64,000 bases of DNA from positions 1-64,000 of the forward strand of contig WTXI01000124.1 in assembly GCA_022376515.1 (NCBI GenBank), read 5' to 3'. Below are positions 46,285 to 58,208 of the stretch, one piece after another. The notes under the pieces were generated by a model. That model saw only the letters and a list, made by a program, of their open reading frames with translations. It had not been told where the DNA came from and did not search any database. How positions within the stretch are numbered: position 1 is the first letter of the stretch; each line of letters opens with the position of its first letter. The DNA comes from Lactifluus volemus (lineage: Eukaryota > Basidiomycota > Agaricomycetes > Russulales > Russulaceae). A program made the position numbers and the translations under genes.

Positions 46285-46386
46285 TTCCTCTGCCTCTGCC
46301 TCTGCCTCTGCCTCTGCCTCTGCCTCTGCCTCTGCCTCTGCCTCTGCCTCTGCCTCTGCCTCTGCCTCTGCCTCTGCCTCTGCCTC
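46285..46386. repeat. (CTCTGC)n hexanucleotide tract
   Basis: About 17 tandem hexamers inside TIR element A. Shorter runs of the same hexamer occur in element B (42,632-42,668), so the repeat belongs to the family core and has expanded here. Confidence 0.85.
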
Positions 46387-47250
46387 CACCGTGTCATCCT
46401 CTGCCTCCTGCGCCTGCGCCGTGTCCACGCCCTCGCCTCCGCATCACTTCCTCCTGGAACCACTGGGCTGGGCTGCGAGGGGTCCACGGCGCACACTGCC
46501 TGCGCTGCGCCTTCTGCACCACCTCTCTGGTATGTTGTACGCTACCTTGCCCCAACGCTTCCTGACCCTTTTTTTTTGTTCACCTTCACCTCTGCCTCTG
46601 CCTCCTCCTGTGGTGCCGCCTCCCCTGCCTGCACCACCCCTCCTGCGCCTTCTGCGCACTTCCGTCCCCTCCACCATCCCTGCATGCACTTCCGTCCCCT
46701 CTGCCATCCCCGTGCCTCCTCTGCTTCCCGCGCCTCCCGCGCCTTCTCCCGCACCTCCTCCTGCGCCTCCTCTTGCCCCTCCCGTGGCATTTCCTGGGCT
46801 TCCCACGCCCCATGCCTCCTCCCTTGGCCCTCACCTCCTCCCGCGCCTCTGCCTCCACCACCGCCTCCTCGTGGCCCTGCAGTCCCACCCCCCCAGGGCT
46901 GTTGCATCAAGGCCTGTAGATTACTAGTCTTAGATATTCATGTTGTAGTTTTACTCCAATATATAATTTTGATGCCTATAAAATTGTGTGATTGAAAATT
47001 TCAAATTAGTTAAAAATGTGAAAGATGCTTAATGTTACTTAGACCTTGCTTAATTAGCTTAATTAAGCAGAATGCGCTTAATTCAGCGAATGTGCTTAAT
47101 TCAGCAATGGGGTGCACTTACTGTGCTTAATCAAGGGTTGCTTAACTTGTGCTTAGTTCTTCTTAATGCTTGCTTAACCTGCTTAATGATGACTTTAAGC
47201 ACACTAATCACACTTTAAGCACATTAAGCAAAAACGACGTTTTCCTGATG

Positions 47251-47743
47251 TAAACTACAAAATTACAATGATCTGTTGTTGATGATCCATGCACAGCCAC
47301 TTTAGGGCTGGCTAATCTCCAATCTCCAACAGTGTTACCCTTTTGCCACATCTTTGAGGTACCCAATGACCTGTTGCACCCCATAGTGTTTTGTCTGTGG
47401 TGATGCTTTCAGGTTGGTGACAAAACACATGTGCAAGTAAAATCTCCGACTTGAATTTGTTGATCCGGATTTGGGGCTGGAACTAACTTATCTGTCAACT
47501 CTCCCTGGGAATTTACTCTGACACCGGTGACATCTCTCTCTTGACCCGTCTGCGTGTCACCCGCCAAGTCATCTGCCTCACAGAGTCACAGCCTGAGGAA
47601 AGCCTTTTTTTTTGGACAAACCATCAACATGTGCCGGAAGATAGTATTGTACTTAGATTATCCAATTTCGAGCATGGCATATTTTAATCTATATATCCTA
47701 TGGATGATATATGAAATGTGTGGAAGGGTAGATGACCAACTCT
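47251..47743. other. spacer, no gene seen
   Basis: Nothing recognised between the TIR element and the SDR stop codon. The last part should be the SDR 3' untranslated region. Confidence 0.45.
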
Positions 47744-49257
47744 TCAGAAGGGGGAGAATTTGGACCCTTTAATTGCAAGTAGGATACCAAGGACGCCGAA
47801 CAACAGTATGGGGCGAAAGATACGCCCCAAGTCGCGGAACAACCTCACCCAGCCCTGTATGGCACTGACGAAGCTGCGCACGTCCCCAACAGATGATAAC
47901 CAACACCATCAGCATCACTTCATCTGCTCGCAAGGAAAATATGAGCGCACCTGGTAGTGCGGCGTATACGTGCGTCCAGCAACTCGTACACACCCGTCCG
48001 AAGTACTTCCTTCTCCATGAGGATCACAGGCCCATCATCGGGTAGCACCCACGGACAGCCACTCGTCGCCACATCCGGGTCTGTCGCCGCGCGGAAGACA
48101 GCGCCTGCGATACGCGGGATGGGGGTCATCGGCAATCCAGCAAGCAATAACCTTGTGGGGAGCCCGAGGATTGACGTGTCTTCGAAAATACAGTACTAGT
48201 CAGCGCATCGAACGCGATAAGCAACGAGAGAGGTCCATTACCTGCGAACCATGGATGAATGACGGCGATTCGGATGTTATTTTTTGCGATGATGGGGTCC
48301 AACGCGCGCATCAGGCCCAACACGGCGTGCTTCGAGGCGGTGTATTGTGGCGCCAGAGGGAGACCGTTCCAGGACGCTGTGAATTATGCGTGTCGGTTTG
48401 GTGAGATTGAAGTGCGAAGCGCGGGTACATACCCATCGAGCCTATCATGACAATTGCTTTCCACGAATCAGGAGTGCGATCGCGCATGATATAGTGCATG
48501 CCAAGGTGGACAGCTATCAGGCGGTCACCAGGTCAGGAATACCATCATGCGCACATAGTAGTAGGCAATTGTTTCCTGCTCACAGTAGAAAACACCCGTC
48601 AAATTAACCTCCAGGGTCTTGAGCTTGGGTGCAACAGGCTTTCCATCCACTATGGTCAAGCTACCACTGCAGACGCCACGTGAAACCTCCGTTATGCCTG
48701 CATTTGGAATCTAAGGGACGACATTGACTATCCGTACCGGAAAGTGGCACGCGACACGGAAGGGTACGGACCACGATGTCAACAGCACCATAGCGCCCAA
48801 AGGCAAAGTCAAAAAGAGCGACTTGGTCATCCCAATTGACCACATTGCATTTGATAGACGCTGCTTCTCTAGCGTGACAGAAGAGTTAGAAAAAGGTTCC
48901 CATATGTTCGCACTGAAGGTGTACGCACCCGCCGTCCTTTGTTATAAGAGCAACTACTGCTTCCGCGCCAGCCACATCTAAATCTCCAATTACTACCTTG
49001 GCACTGGGTAACAGAAGCAAAAAAATTTAACTCAAGTATTCCGAAACAACAGTAGTAACCATACGACTTACCCGTGTTTCGAAAAAGTCAAAGCTATTTC
49101 TTTTCCGATACCGTTTCCGCCTCCTGTATGTTGGATTCTATCTGAAGCTTCATCGACAGGTATGCGTAGCGAGTTACATACCAGTAAGGACGACAACTTT
49201 TCCTTTTGCACGCTCCGCGTAGGTGAACAACTCGTCGTCGGCGATGATAGTGGTCAT
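47744..49257 (-). CDS. short-chain dehydrogenase/reductase with C-terminal hydrophobic anchor
   Basis: NAD(P)-dependent oxidoreductase of the classical SDR family; the substrate cannot be told. Spliced exons give MTTIIADDELFTYAERAKGK, the Rossmann motif GGGNGIGKE, DLDVAGAE (acidic residue after beta-2, typical of NAD preference), NWDDQVALFDFAF, the NAG motif (IPNAGITE), NLTGVFY, the catalytic Ser in VMIGSM, and the YTASK catalytic Tyr-Lys pair, then IRIAVIHPWFADT. A last exon (about 47,744-47,880) adds an amphipathic stretch and the hydrophobic segment FRPILLFGVLGILLAI, suggesting a membrane tail. At least seven GT-AG introns, all in frame; the Lys of YxxxK is intact. The chosen ATG directly precedes a hydrophilic leader of 26 residues. 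It appears functional. Confidence 0.82.
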
Positions 49258-50219
49258 AGTGGAAATTAAACGCACAGTGGCAGCCGACGAAGCCGACACT
49301 ATTGTGGGCCGGGGCTTGCCACGTTCGCATCAATTTCTACATGCCCGGTTAGCCGCTCGCTGACAGCAAGGGTTCCAGGCCAGTTCGGGTTCGGAAATGA
49401 TGTTTGCGCTCTAACATTTGGCACGGCCACAAAGCGGCTTTCTCCGACAAACTCCGCCGCTTAGTCATTTGCTCTTAACTTTCTTCTCAGCTGCGTCTCG
49501 TAAACGCTTTGAGAGTGTGAACATTGAATGAAGGACACTCCATTTATACCCTACCCTGTGTTCTCACATAAATAAGGAGTTGAAAAAAAAAAAAATTTGG
49601 TGCCTGCGCCCTGAGTTCATCAGCATTGTCGTAGCGGCTGTGCCGTGATCGCGTGATCACGCGGTATTTATCAGCTTACCGACTCATGACCCTCAGCCCT
49701 CATGCTCTCCACATCACATCAAGCCCTTGATCTCTCCTGGATAGTATTTAACTAATCAATGACCAAATCACTGCATGTCACACGAAATAATCATACATAC
49801 AGTATTTGAACACCAGATATCGTAACATTAGGAAACTTGCACTATATGTTTTCAAGCGAGCCCGAGCCCGAGCCCGAGGAGCGAGTCAAAAGGCAAAAAG
49901 TAGCAAAAAGCGTAAAGTTTTAATTGAAAGTAACCTAGAATTATCCCAAAAGTTGTTTTCTGCTGTATTTTCAAAAATTTAAAAGGCTGAAAAGGCTAAG
50001 AAAGCAGTTGTTTTACAGAAAATCCATAGCACAAATGAAATGCACAATTTACTGATGAAGTTCGCTTTTTTCGAAACAAAACAAAAACAACGGGAGCAGA
50101 GTGAGTTGTTAAACAGTTCAAGTTCCAGGAAAAAAAATGAACTATACTCAAAAAATGTCAAAGACGAGAGTTGATCCGAAACGAGAGAAACGGAGAACAA
50201 AAAAAGCACTTTCAATCGA
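49258..50219. other. spacer upstream of the SDR, with GAGCCC microsatellite
   Basis: Contains the presumed SDR promoter and a short (CGAGCC)n run at about 49,857-49,882. The AT-rich stretch 49,900-50,170 has no gene. Confidence 0.45.
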
Positions 50220-51475
50220 CTGGAGAGTCTGAAATCCTGACTACTAGATGGTGTGATCCGCGACGCGCCCGGCTGCAGCTTCACGTCCGTGAAGCCGCGA
50301 AGGCTCTCAAGCGAGAACAGGAAATACAAGTACACTTACGGAATCTGCACGTATCCTCCATTTTAACACGTCAAATCGACCAAGGGCGTAAGTACAAGAG
50401 AGACGACGCACCTCCGTTCCCGCAACGCGTCCGGTATTCTGTACCCTGAAAGATACGTTGAACACTGGGCGGTGCAGCCAGAGCGCCGTGGAGGCGCCGA
50501 CTACCTGTGGGCCAGGCTTACCCGCCGCCCAGTTCGTCTCCCATGGCCAAAATGCCGCCGACGCCACCTTGGTCGCTGAACTCGTTCGGTCCCGCTATAT
50601 GTGCGGGGCCAGCATCGGAGCCGATCACCACGAGAGTGTGAGGCTTCTTCAGCGGAAGCGTGCCATTCACGTTCTTGAGCAGCACCGTGCTTGCAGCGCC
50701 AATCTCCCGCACGAGTGTTCCGTGGTCGTCGATGTGGTCGTTCGTCGCCTTGTCGAGCGGCTTCCACGCGTTGAAGTTTGTTTTAGGGTAATCTGGCGAG
50801 TCCTATTCGAGGAGGTACCACGGCGCGATGATGCATGTAGCCATGTCGCCATGTCGTCCACGCGTGCCTCGGGGATGGTCCCGTTACACACGAATTCGGT
50901 AAGATTCGCGCCAAAGTAGCTCGTGCCAGAGTTGAACGTGATGTCGTCGGGCATGGTCATGTCCATACATCGCGCTGGTGGATTCCGTCGCGGCCCAGTC
51001 TGACATCACGAAACCTTGGAAGCCCAACTCTTCCTTCAGGATGCCGTTCAGGGTACGGTTGCTTTGGCAGACGTAAGTTCCGTTGACGAGGTTGAAGGAG
51101 CACATGACCGAGGTGAGGCCGGCCATGACACTATGCAAGAAACGGCGCGACGTAAATCTCGTGCTCCGTCCGGTAATCCGCATTCGAACTCTCCTGCGTG
51201 CGCTCGTTCTCCTGTTCACTGTGCTAAGTCGCGCGTTGAAGCCCGTCAAAGTCCGTTGGCATAAATTTCCGGTGAATGAATCGCACTTACTTGTTGATGA
51301 AGTGCTTGCGCACGTCTGAGCACCCGCATATTGAATTCCGAGAATACTCTCACACGCTCCAACGCCAGTCAAAAAAGGGTCAGCACCGAAGCCTTCCCAA
51401 TTCTGCCCGCCTTGGGAAACGCATCCCATATTTATCACCGGGCCGAGGACCATGTTGACCCCATTTCCGACATGC
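50220..51475 (-). pseudogene. GH3 beta-glucosidase, internally deleted copy
   Basis: Matches the complete GH3 gene at 60,214 but is dead. From the N-terminal side: [20 protein letters not shown], a shift where the family has AKHFIN (one C fewer), VMCSFNLVNGTYVCQ, the nucleophile motif [11 protein letters not shown], then more shifts. Near 50,540 the sequence jumps from the ILAMG region straight to the part equal to 60,650 ([15 protein letters not shown]), a deletion of about 0.94 kb. The C-terminal exon ends in damaged RGFTDVKLQPGAS. The first exon and signal peptide are absent. Confidence 0.85.
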
Positions 51476-53507
51476 GCTGAAGTGTGATGTTATCTGACTG
51501 TTGTTTGTGTAAGGAAACTGAACGAGTTACCAGAGTTGGTACCAGACCACTCGGCACCTCCTGCCATCTCTTCGAGCACATGTCATATGCAAGGCCTCAC
51601 TGAGCTTTAACACATCAGTATCAGAAACACGTTCTAAGAGAGAAGAGAAAGCAACGATGAGGGCATTCGTTGGGTTGAAGTTCCCTGTAGCCTACTGGCA
51701 GGGTGATGTGACCCCTGTGTCACGCTACGCAGTGTGCTGCCAGATGATGGCCGCAGCATGGCCCCCATATTGGAAAGGAACCGACCGATGTTCTTCGGCC
51801 TTTCATGATGTCTCATTTTATCCACCACTGACTTAATGGGAAATCATATACCTTGTTGATGTCCATGTTCAGGTGATTCTTCGGTTGGACTCAATCGACT
51901 GATTGTTTGCTCGTGTAGCGACTCGTCCTTTATCCACCCTGCCGTTCAATTCCATGGCCCTCACAAGTTTCGGTATGTCGTCTATCGTCCCATCCTGAGA
52001 TGAGCACTTATCTGAGAGACTACTAGAGCATGCATGATGATGCCAAGACCTGGCGCAAGGCATTCAAGTTCAACGGGCGCAGCATGCACCGCAAGGAGCT
52101 TGTGTGCGAACTGAAAGTCTGCCAGTAAAAGAGATTGACAACCAGGAGATCTGGTGTGCATGGAAAATGGTGCGTTTGTTTCACCCAGATTACAAGCCCT
52201 TAAAAGTTTATGGACAGCAGTCAGCACTCCCTTACTACCGCAATGCTTCAGGTTTGGGAGGTCTCACAACCAACAGGTGCCACACATGTACTGTTGAAGC
52301 CCGTGCAACCAGAGGACCTGAGGTTGCTTGCACAGCCGCAGTGAGCTACCCATGTAGTAGATGGTGTCAATACAAGTATTACTACTAGAATGTAGAGTGG
52401 CAAATGATTATAATATACTCCATGTGGTGCCCTGTAGGCTACTATGGGTGGATTCCCAATGCCCGATATCAGTAAAATGTCATTATCGATAAATATTACA
52501 TTTGCGACTGGTCATTTTTTGCATTTAAAAAATCCGACACGGCATCCGTTGGCAAGTAGTGCTAGCGATGTGCCGTCCCAATGGGCTTCCAGTTTAAGTG
52601 GGTTTCACAAGTTGGCCATCCAACCTCCTACTGTATCCGAACCAAGCGCATGAGGTGCCACAACTTGCGCGCTAGCTTCAATTTAATCTCAGCACTAGTA
52701 CTGGCGCCTCATCCAGCCTTATCCTTTCCAAGATTCACACGTAAGCTGAGAAAGCTCCAGTCCTCTTTCCCTTCGTGTTCAGGTCGTTGGTGACCTCTCA
52801 TGGCCTTCGCAAGAGTCTTCGCTGATCCTAGCCGGCTCAGGGCTTCAGTCGCTCGGAGGCATGACCGGAGGTGCTTTTTTATTTGCTAGTCCGATTACTC
52901 GGGTCTCAGCATCATCTCTGGCGAGCTGTCGTATGTCACACCGGACTCATCCAGCACCTGCCTGTAAAAAAGTTTGCCAGAGCGTAGCTTTGGCATATTT
53001 CAAACGTGGTTTCGTCCCTCCGGTAACAGGGTTCATATGGGTGTAATTAATCGCTCACGGTGTTTCTGGACAACTACTTCAGCCGTAGGGGTGCAGTGGA
53101 ACCAACCTTCTGGCTGGCTATCAAGTATATTGCTCTAAGCCCAGCTTGCAGACTTTTCGTGGTTCTAGTTGTCTCCGTAAGTACATTATACATCCTGCCC
53201 TCCAGAAATTAATGTCAAATTCGACTGAATCAGTGCCCAGTGCAAATTCTGAAAGCAGTCCCGGGATTACGTCTTAACACTACATAGGCCATCCAGCTTA
53301 ATCACTATAGCAATTGAACTGGGCACCCCCTGCCGATTCCGTGAAACAACAACTACAGTTTGAGAGCGGCGCTAGCATGGCACTCGTGCACTTCAAAAGG
53401 ACCACTTCTTAGCGTTTTTTAAACCAACTTCCCCCAACTTTCGAAAACGCGTCTCGGTCAAAGAGCAAACCTTCTCCATCTCATCTACTTCGACTTGGTC
53501 TTCACAA
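51476..53507. other. spacer; from 52,505 part of a duplicated block
   Basis: 51,476-52,500 is unique, with degenerate short frames only. From about 52,505 the sequence aligns with 57,065 onward (shared AGTGGTCATTTTTTGCATTT-like start) through the following gene. No second gene could be read in the shared block. Confidence 0.45.
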
Positions 53508-54352
53508 ATGAACAGTCAACAACATCAGCTCCTCATAGATGGCTATATTGCCCACATGTTCGGCTCTGAGGCCGCAGAAAGGCATCATGCCTCCTTGTTA
53601 AAGAGGGAACCACGAGACATAAATTGGCATACCCAAGTATCAGGGTCTTTACTGTTCTTCTTCGCCGCTACAAATGGCCCAGGCCTAGTTCATCACTGGA
53701 TCCTAGACTATCTGCGCAAGGATACGGGTCTAGTGATACCACAACAAATCTGGGTTCCCCAAAACAGGACGGAAGTACAACGCTACGTGGCACATGAACA
53801 ACTGTACCCCCCCATCTTTTTGGTCCATAGCGATTCTCGCGACCTCGGCTTTCCCTTGACCGACGTTGCTGCGGGCAATTGCCCGTCTCTTCGTGATGCA
53901 GACCAAATGGCCCTTGTTGGCCCAGGTTCCCATGCACAGATTCGTATCAATGTGAGTTGAGTATTGACAGATATGCTCAGGGGTCTGAAACTTCCCTTCT
54001 AAGTGGCGTGGCTATGCTCCATGGGACGACCAAATCATGATTCGGAGGCAAAATGCAGGACGAGAAACCGTCTCCCTTGTGACATTCGCAAAATATGTCG
54101 CACGTAGAGTGGTGAAGTTCATGGAGGTAACCTGATTTCAGTTCCCAGAAACTCTCATTGATTAATTAACGGGACAATTGCCAGCTGGCCATATCTTACC
54201 CTTACAATCTCCAAGACCCGCGCTGGTTTATCGGGGACAATTGGATCACCCCTCAAGATATCACATTGATCGGGGTTGTCCAGGTCTCTCAGGGCAGTTG
54301 GATGCCAATCTTGCAATTGAATGATGGATTCGTTCGCTCTGTGAGATTCTGA
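53508..54352 (+). CDS. agaricomycete protein of unknown function, copy 1
   Basis: Exon 1 starts at the ATG at 53,508 (MNSQQHQLLIDGYIAHMF) and holds REPRDINWHTQVSGSLLFFF and VIPQQIWVPQNRTEVQRY. A 51-nt intron joins WRGYAPWDDQIMIRRQ and a third exon ends in SQGSWMPILQLNDGFV. A small indel at the end gives a shorter C-terminus (stop 54,352) than in copy 2. No domain, signal peptide or TM helix recognised. Conservation of frame and introns between the two copies supports a real gene. Confidence 0.68.
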
Positions 54353-54688
54353 GGATTGACGTGTAAACAGAGTACCATATTTTAGCAATCTCGTCTATTA
54401 ATAACCCGTTCGTCAGATTACGATATTATACATTTAATACACCACTAGGAATACGGTATCATAGAATTAACTAATATATGTCACGGTCACTCAGGCCTCA
54501 GGCATGAGGTACTTAAGTGATTGTTAAGATTAACATATGAAATCGTGGCGCCTAACTTACTCCTCGACCCCTGACTGCCAGCTGCCAAGTAAGACGCAAA
54601 CCGTCCTAGGTGAGAGAAGTTCACTCATAATTGTGAGGATAGTACTTTAAATCTCTGGTTGCTCTTTTGATTAGCTACAAGACTGAAA

Positions 54689-55570
54689 ATGGCCAACCTC
54701 ATCCGATCTGCAAAGCCGAGCAACAGTTGGAGCGCTTACGAGCTGACCGCGTATAACATCACCGTGATTGCTCAGTCGCCACAGGAATTTTTTCGTAGGA
54801 ACCCAACACCACCCTTAGACGATTTAGATCCTTTACTCATTAACTCCACGGTCGATGCGGTCGATCATGATGCGGTCGATGTTGCTGATGACACTTTCCA
54901 TTATTTCACACACCTTGACTTGGCCACCAGTGGTGGTCATGAAAACTTCGTCGATGACTTCGCTCGGGAGACCCTCCGAATCCTTGGCTTTGTAGAACGG
55001 GGACTGTCTTTAAGCATGCGATTCATGATCCCGCTGGTGATCTGTGGTGAAAACAGCCTTGTTGCACCAATGGATGTTTGTTTGATCGCTCGACGACTCG
55101 GACTAAGGGTCTTGCTTATTTTGCAAGAGGACAAGACCATCTTCTCACAACCTGAACCACAAGTAATTGCAAATGCGATTGCTGCATATCAGTATAATAA
55201 CCTGCAACGGGGGACTAGAGGGCTTCCCGCCCTGGATGCCATGACAATTCCCTGCATCACAATGGCTGGCACGCGACCCACCTTCTATTTGGTCCCGGTC
55301 ACTCAAGCACTCAGCATTGCAGTTGTGACTGGCCAATATCCCCAAACTGCAATTAATGTCGTGAAGTGTGTTACGTCTTTGGGACCCAACCATTCAATCG
55401 GTGAAGGCATGGAGACGCTGGAGTATAGGCGAGTTGCTTTGCAGCGTTTCATTGCGTTCAAAAGCCTTGCCAAAGAATATTGGCAGATAATTTTATCTGA
55501 GCCACATTGTGCCCGTGTGTACACAGCCAGATCGTTCAGTTTCGTCCGAAATTTGACTCGAGGCCCCTAG
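54689..55570 (+). CDS. agaricomycete expanded-family protein, possible PD-(D/E)XK nuclease fold
   Basis: A single open frame of 293 codons, MANLIRSAKPSNSWSAYELT at the start. I recognise it as a member of a large, uncharacterised family in mushroom genomes. Residues 121-149 give a pattern like a PD-(D/E)XK core: Asp129 in MDVCLIA at the start of a strand, then LLILQEDK with Glu147 and Lys149 (E-x-K), followed by a helix EPQVIANAIAAYQ, which carries Gln in the place where such nucleases often have a helix with Gln. The N-terminal third is acidic (DAVDHDAVDVADD). No signal peptide, TM helix or intron is apparent. The nuclease idea is my inference; the frame itself is convincing. Confidence 0.7.
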   Translation: MANLIRSAKPSNSWSAYELTAYNITVIAQSPQEFFRRNPTPPLDDLDPLLINSTVDAVDHDAVDVADDTFHYFTHLDLATSGGHENFVDDFARETLRILGFVERGLSLSMRFMIPLVICGENSLVAPMDVCLIARRLGLRVLLILQEDKTIFSQPEPQVIANAIAAYQYNNLQRGTRGLPALDAMTIPCITMAGTRPTFYLVPVTQALSIAVVTGQYPQTAINVVKCVTSLGPNHSIGEGMETLEYRRVALQRFIAFKSLAKEYWQIILSEPHCARVYTARSFSFVRNLTRGP

Positions 55571-56489
55571 GTAATCTGGCCTGGTTGGACTCGGACTCGG
55601 ACTCGGACTCGGAGCCGTCTTTCGGACTTTCGGACCGGACCGGACCGGACGACTAGCCAAAGCGGCCACTTGTACGCCGCGTCAGGTTCAATTCCCCCTT
55701 CAGTATGATGGCTCATCATTTTTCTTTTACGTGTCCTTCAGATTTCCTGCATTGATTTAATAGAGGGCATAACACCTCATCTTCTCTGCCCTTCCACCAA
55801 TTTCCAGAGAGTTCTGTCACAATACGTTCCAACGCGGCGTCATGCACTCTACCAGTGCATCGTGGCCCTTCCTGTACCTTCTACTATACTGTATTGTATC
55901 AGGTCACCAGTCATCACTACATTTCTTTGTCAATGGCACGCACCGCTGACCGAACAGCAGTCTTTAAATTTTCGCATCGCGTGACATTACCTTGTTACTT
56001 GCTTGCGGGTATATTTCAAGTTTGTGACCCGAACGGGTCACAACCTGAAAAACCTGTCTCCCTTCGAGTCACGCCACTGGCATCCAAGGCTGTTGGCAAC
56101 GCGTCGATAGCCCTCGGTGCCACTAGTGTTTGAATCGCGACTTCGGATCCACCGCCTTTGTTCTACTATACTATATATATAGTATCACCGAGACGTTCAT
56201 TCATCCGAGCCCGGCGAAGTCCTTCATGAGGACGTTGCTGGACTTGTCGCTATCAGTCATGTTAGCGTGTCTGCTTTTATTCTACATCATATTTAGTGCG
56301 TTAAGAAAGAATGAACGTGATTGTTGTTCGAGGGCGGCAAACACCAACGTAAACGTAAATACACAGGACTCGACCGAACGCCAGAGTCGTAAGTTAACTT
56401 TTTCAAAAGAAAAAAATACGAAGGGAATCACTATGCCACGTCATGTGTTGAAGCCCATCAGAAGTGTGTGACGTTTAAATACATGGGGA
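55571..56489. other. spacer with CGGACT microsatellite
   Basis: A (CTCGGA)n/(CGGAC)n tract lies at about 55,588-55,660. At 56,339-56,420 a run around GCAAACACCAACGTAAACGTAAA repeats 60,014-60,100, the 3' flank of the full GH3 gene, so this stretch is the 3' flank of the GH3 fragment that follows. Confidence 0.5.
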
Positions 56490-56830
56490 AGTGCTCACTT
56501 GTTGATGAAGTACTTTGCGCACGCTTGAACACCTGAGGACTTCATGCCGAGGATGGTGTCGTACGCCCCGTACTCCCGCCACCTTCCCAATTCCACCCTC
56601 CTGAGAAACACGGCCCATGTTCATCATTGGCCGAGGGCCCCGTGGACATCCTTACCGACATGCTCTTTACCCATGGCAATGCAATGCCACGCGCGCGGAT
56701 TAACGAACGCTTCCATCTGCGGGTTGGCCTTAATCAGCTTGGAATATTAACCAAGTGGCAGACCAACGTAGATGCGACGTTAATGCCGGCGGGGCGGAGG
56801 GTGTTGAGTGGGTAATTGATACTGTAGCGA
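56490..56830 (-). pseudogene. GH3 beta-glucosidase N-terminal fragment
   Basis: Aligns with 62,330-62,670 of the complete gene: the exon around the AKHFIN end, GADPF-type region (damaged), GKEHVGK region and the start of LIRARG. It lacks everything after, including the catalytic Asp, and has several indels (for example GGCAATGCAATGCC where the full copy has GGCAATGCC). Confidence 0.8.
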
Positions 56831-58208
56831 CAAGTTTATGGGCGATGCCATATGACGGCTCCCAGTCTTTTTTAAGAACACTGACCCTGGTCATCATTGA
56901 ATGGAATATCTTGGTGGAGAACCAACCTGCCAATATGCCATGAGCAATGGTTATATTTAAAGAGGTGGGTACTAACTTAGTAAGGACAGTGAGGTCGACA
57001 GAAAATGCTGCACGTGCCCAGGACCCCAGGTCTTCAGTCATGTGATCGCACGCAGACCTAGATTTACAGTGGCCATTTTTTGCATTTAACAACTCTGACA
57101 CGGCATCTGTCGGCAAGTAGTGTTTGTGATGTGCCATCCCAATGGGCTTTCGGTTTAGGTGGGTTTCGCAGTGACCACATCGAGTTGGCCATCCAACCTC
57201 CTATCCGACCGAAGCGCCTGTGCCCTACTAACCCGGAGGCTTACTGCTTCCGAAGTTACTACAACTTGCGCGTTAGCTTCAATTTAATCTCAGCACTGGC
57301 GCCTCATCCAGCCTTATCCTCTCCAAGATCTACACGGATGCTGAGAAAGCTCCAGTCCTCGTTCCCTTCGTGTCCAGGTGTTAGCAACCTCTCGTGGCCT
57401 TCACAAGAGTCTTCGCTGATCCTAGCCGGTTCAGGGCTTACGAACTGTCCAGACTCTCGGAGGCATGACTGGAGGTGCTTTTTTATTTGCTAGTCCGATT
57501 ACTCGGGTTTCAGCATCCTCTTTGGTGTGCTGTCGTATGTCCCACCGGACTCATCCAGCACTTTGGATCCGGTCTGCCCAAAAGTATTAGTGGCACTTTT
57601 ATTAAGTGGCCAACTCTTCCCCTTCAAATTTGATATGCGTTAGACCGCACGGCTGCCTGTAAAAAAGGTCGCCAGAGCGTAGCTTTGGCATATTTCAAAC
57701 GTGGTTTCGTCCCTCCGGTAATAGTGTTCATATGAATATATTTGATCGCTCACGGTGTTTCTGGACAACTACTTCAGTTGTAGGCGTGCAGTGGAACCAA
57801 CCTTCTGGCTGGCTATCAAGTATATTGCTCTAAGCCCAGCTTGCTGACTTTTCGTGGTTCTAGAGTATGTCTCTGTAAGTACATTATACATCCTCCCCTC
57901 CAGGAATTAATGTCAAATTCGACTGAATCAGTGCCAAGTGCAAATTCTGAAAGCAGTCCCGGGATCACGTCTTAACACTACATAGGCCATCCAGCTTTAA
58001 TCACTATAGCAATTGAACCGGGCACCGGCTAGCCGATGCAATGAAACAACAACTACAGTTTGAGAGCGGCGCTAGCATGGCACTCGTGAACTTCAAAAGG
58101 ACCACTCCCTAGCGTTTTTTTAAACCAACTTCCCCCAACTTTCGAAAACGCATCTCGGTCAAAGAGCAAACCTTCTCCATCTCATCTACTTCGACTTGGT
58201 CTTCACAA
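56831..58208. repeat. duplicated block upstream of unknown gene copy 2
   Basis: From about 57,065 it aligns with 52,505-53,507. Indels distinguish the copies, such as extra sequence near 57,170-57,250 and 57,560-57,650. No gene read. Confidence 0.5.

Larger units (their letters stand above)
44767..47250. mobile_element. non-autonomous TIR element (family T), copy A, containing a solo LTR
   Basis: A perfect 15-bp TIR (CATCAGGAAAACGTC at 44,767-44,781; its complement at 47,236-47,250) is flanked by TA on both sides. Subtracting the solo LTR at 45,280-46,128 leaves about 1.63 kb, close to copy B. The layout is the same: GCTTAA-rich subterminal zones, the mark TGTTGATTTTCGTGC, and a pyrimidine-rich core with CTCTGC repeats. 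A zone GTCTGAAA...TCATGAAA...CTAAGT aligns with copy B (42,247; 45,066). No transposase. Confidence 0.85.

Noticed and set aside
46116..46995. Long Leu/Pro and Ala/Ser frames over the CTCTGC repeat
   Set aside because: A hexanucleotide repeat stays open in every frame; no protein-like conservation.
52104..52388. 95-codon plus-strand frame with a CHTC pair
   Set aside because: No upstream or downstream exons, stops close by in the surrounding frames and no family resemblance.
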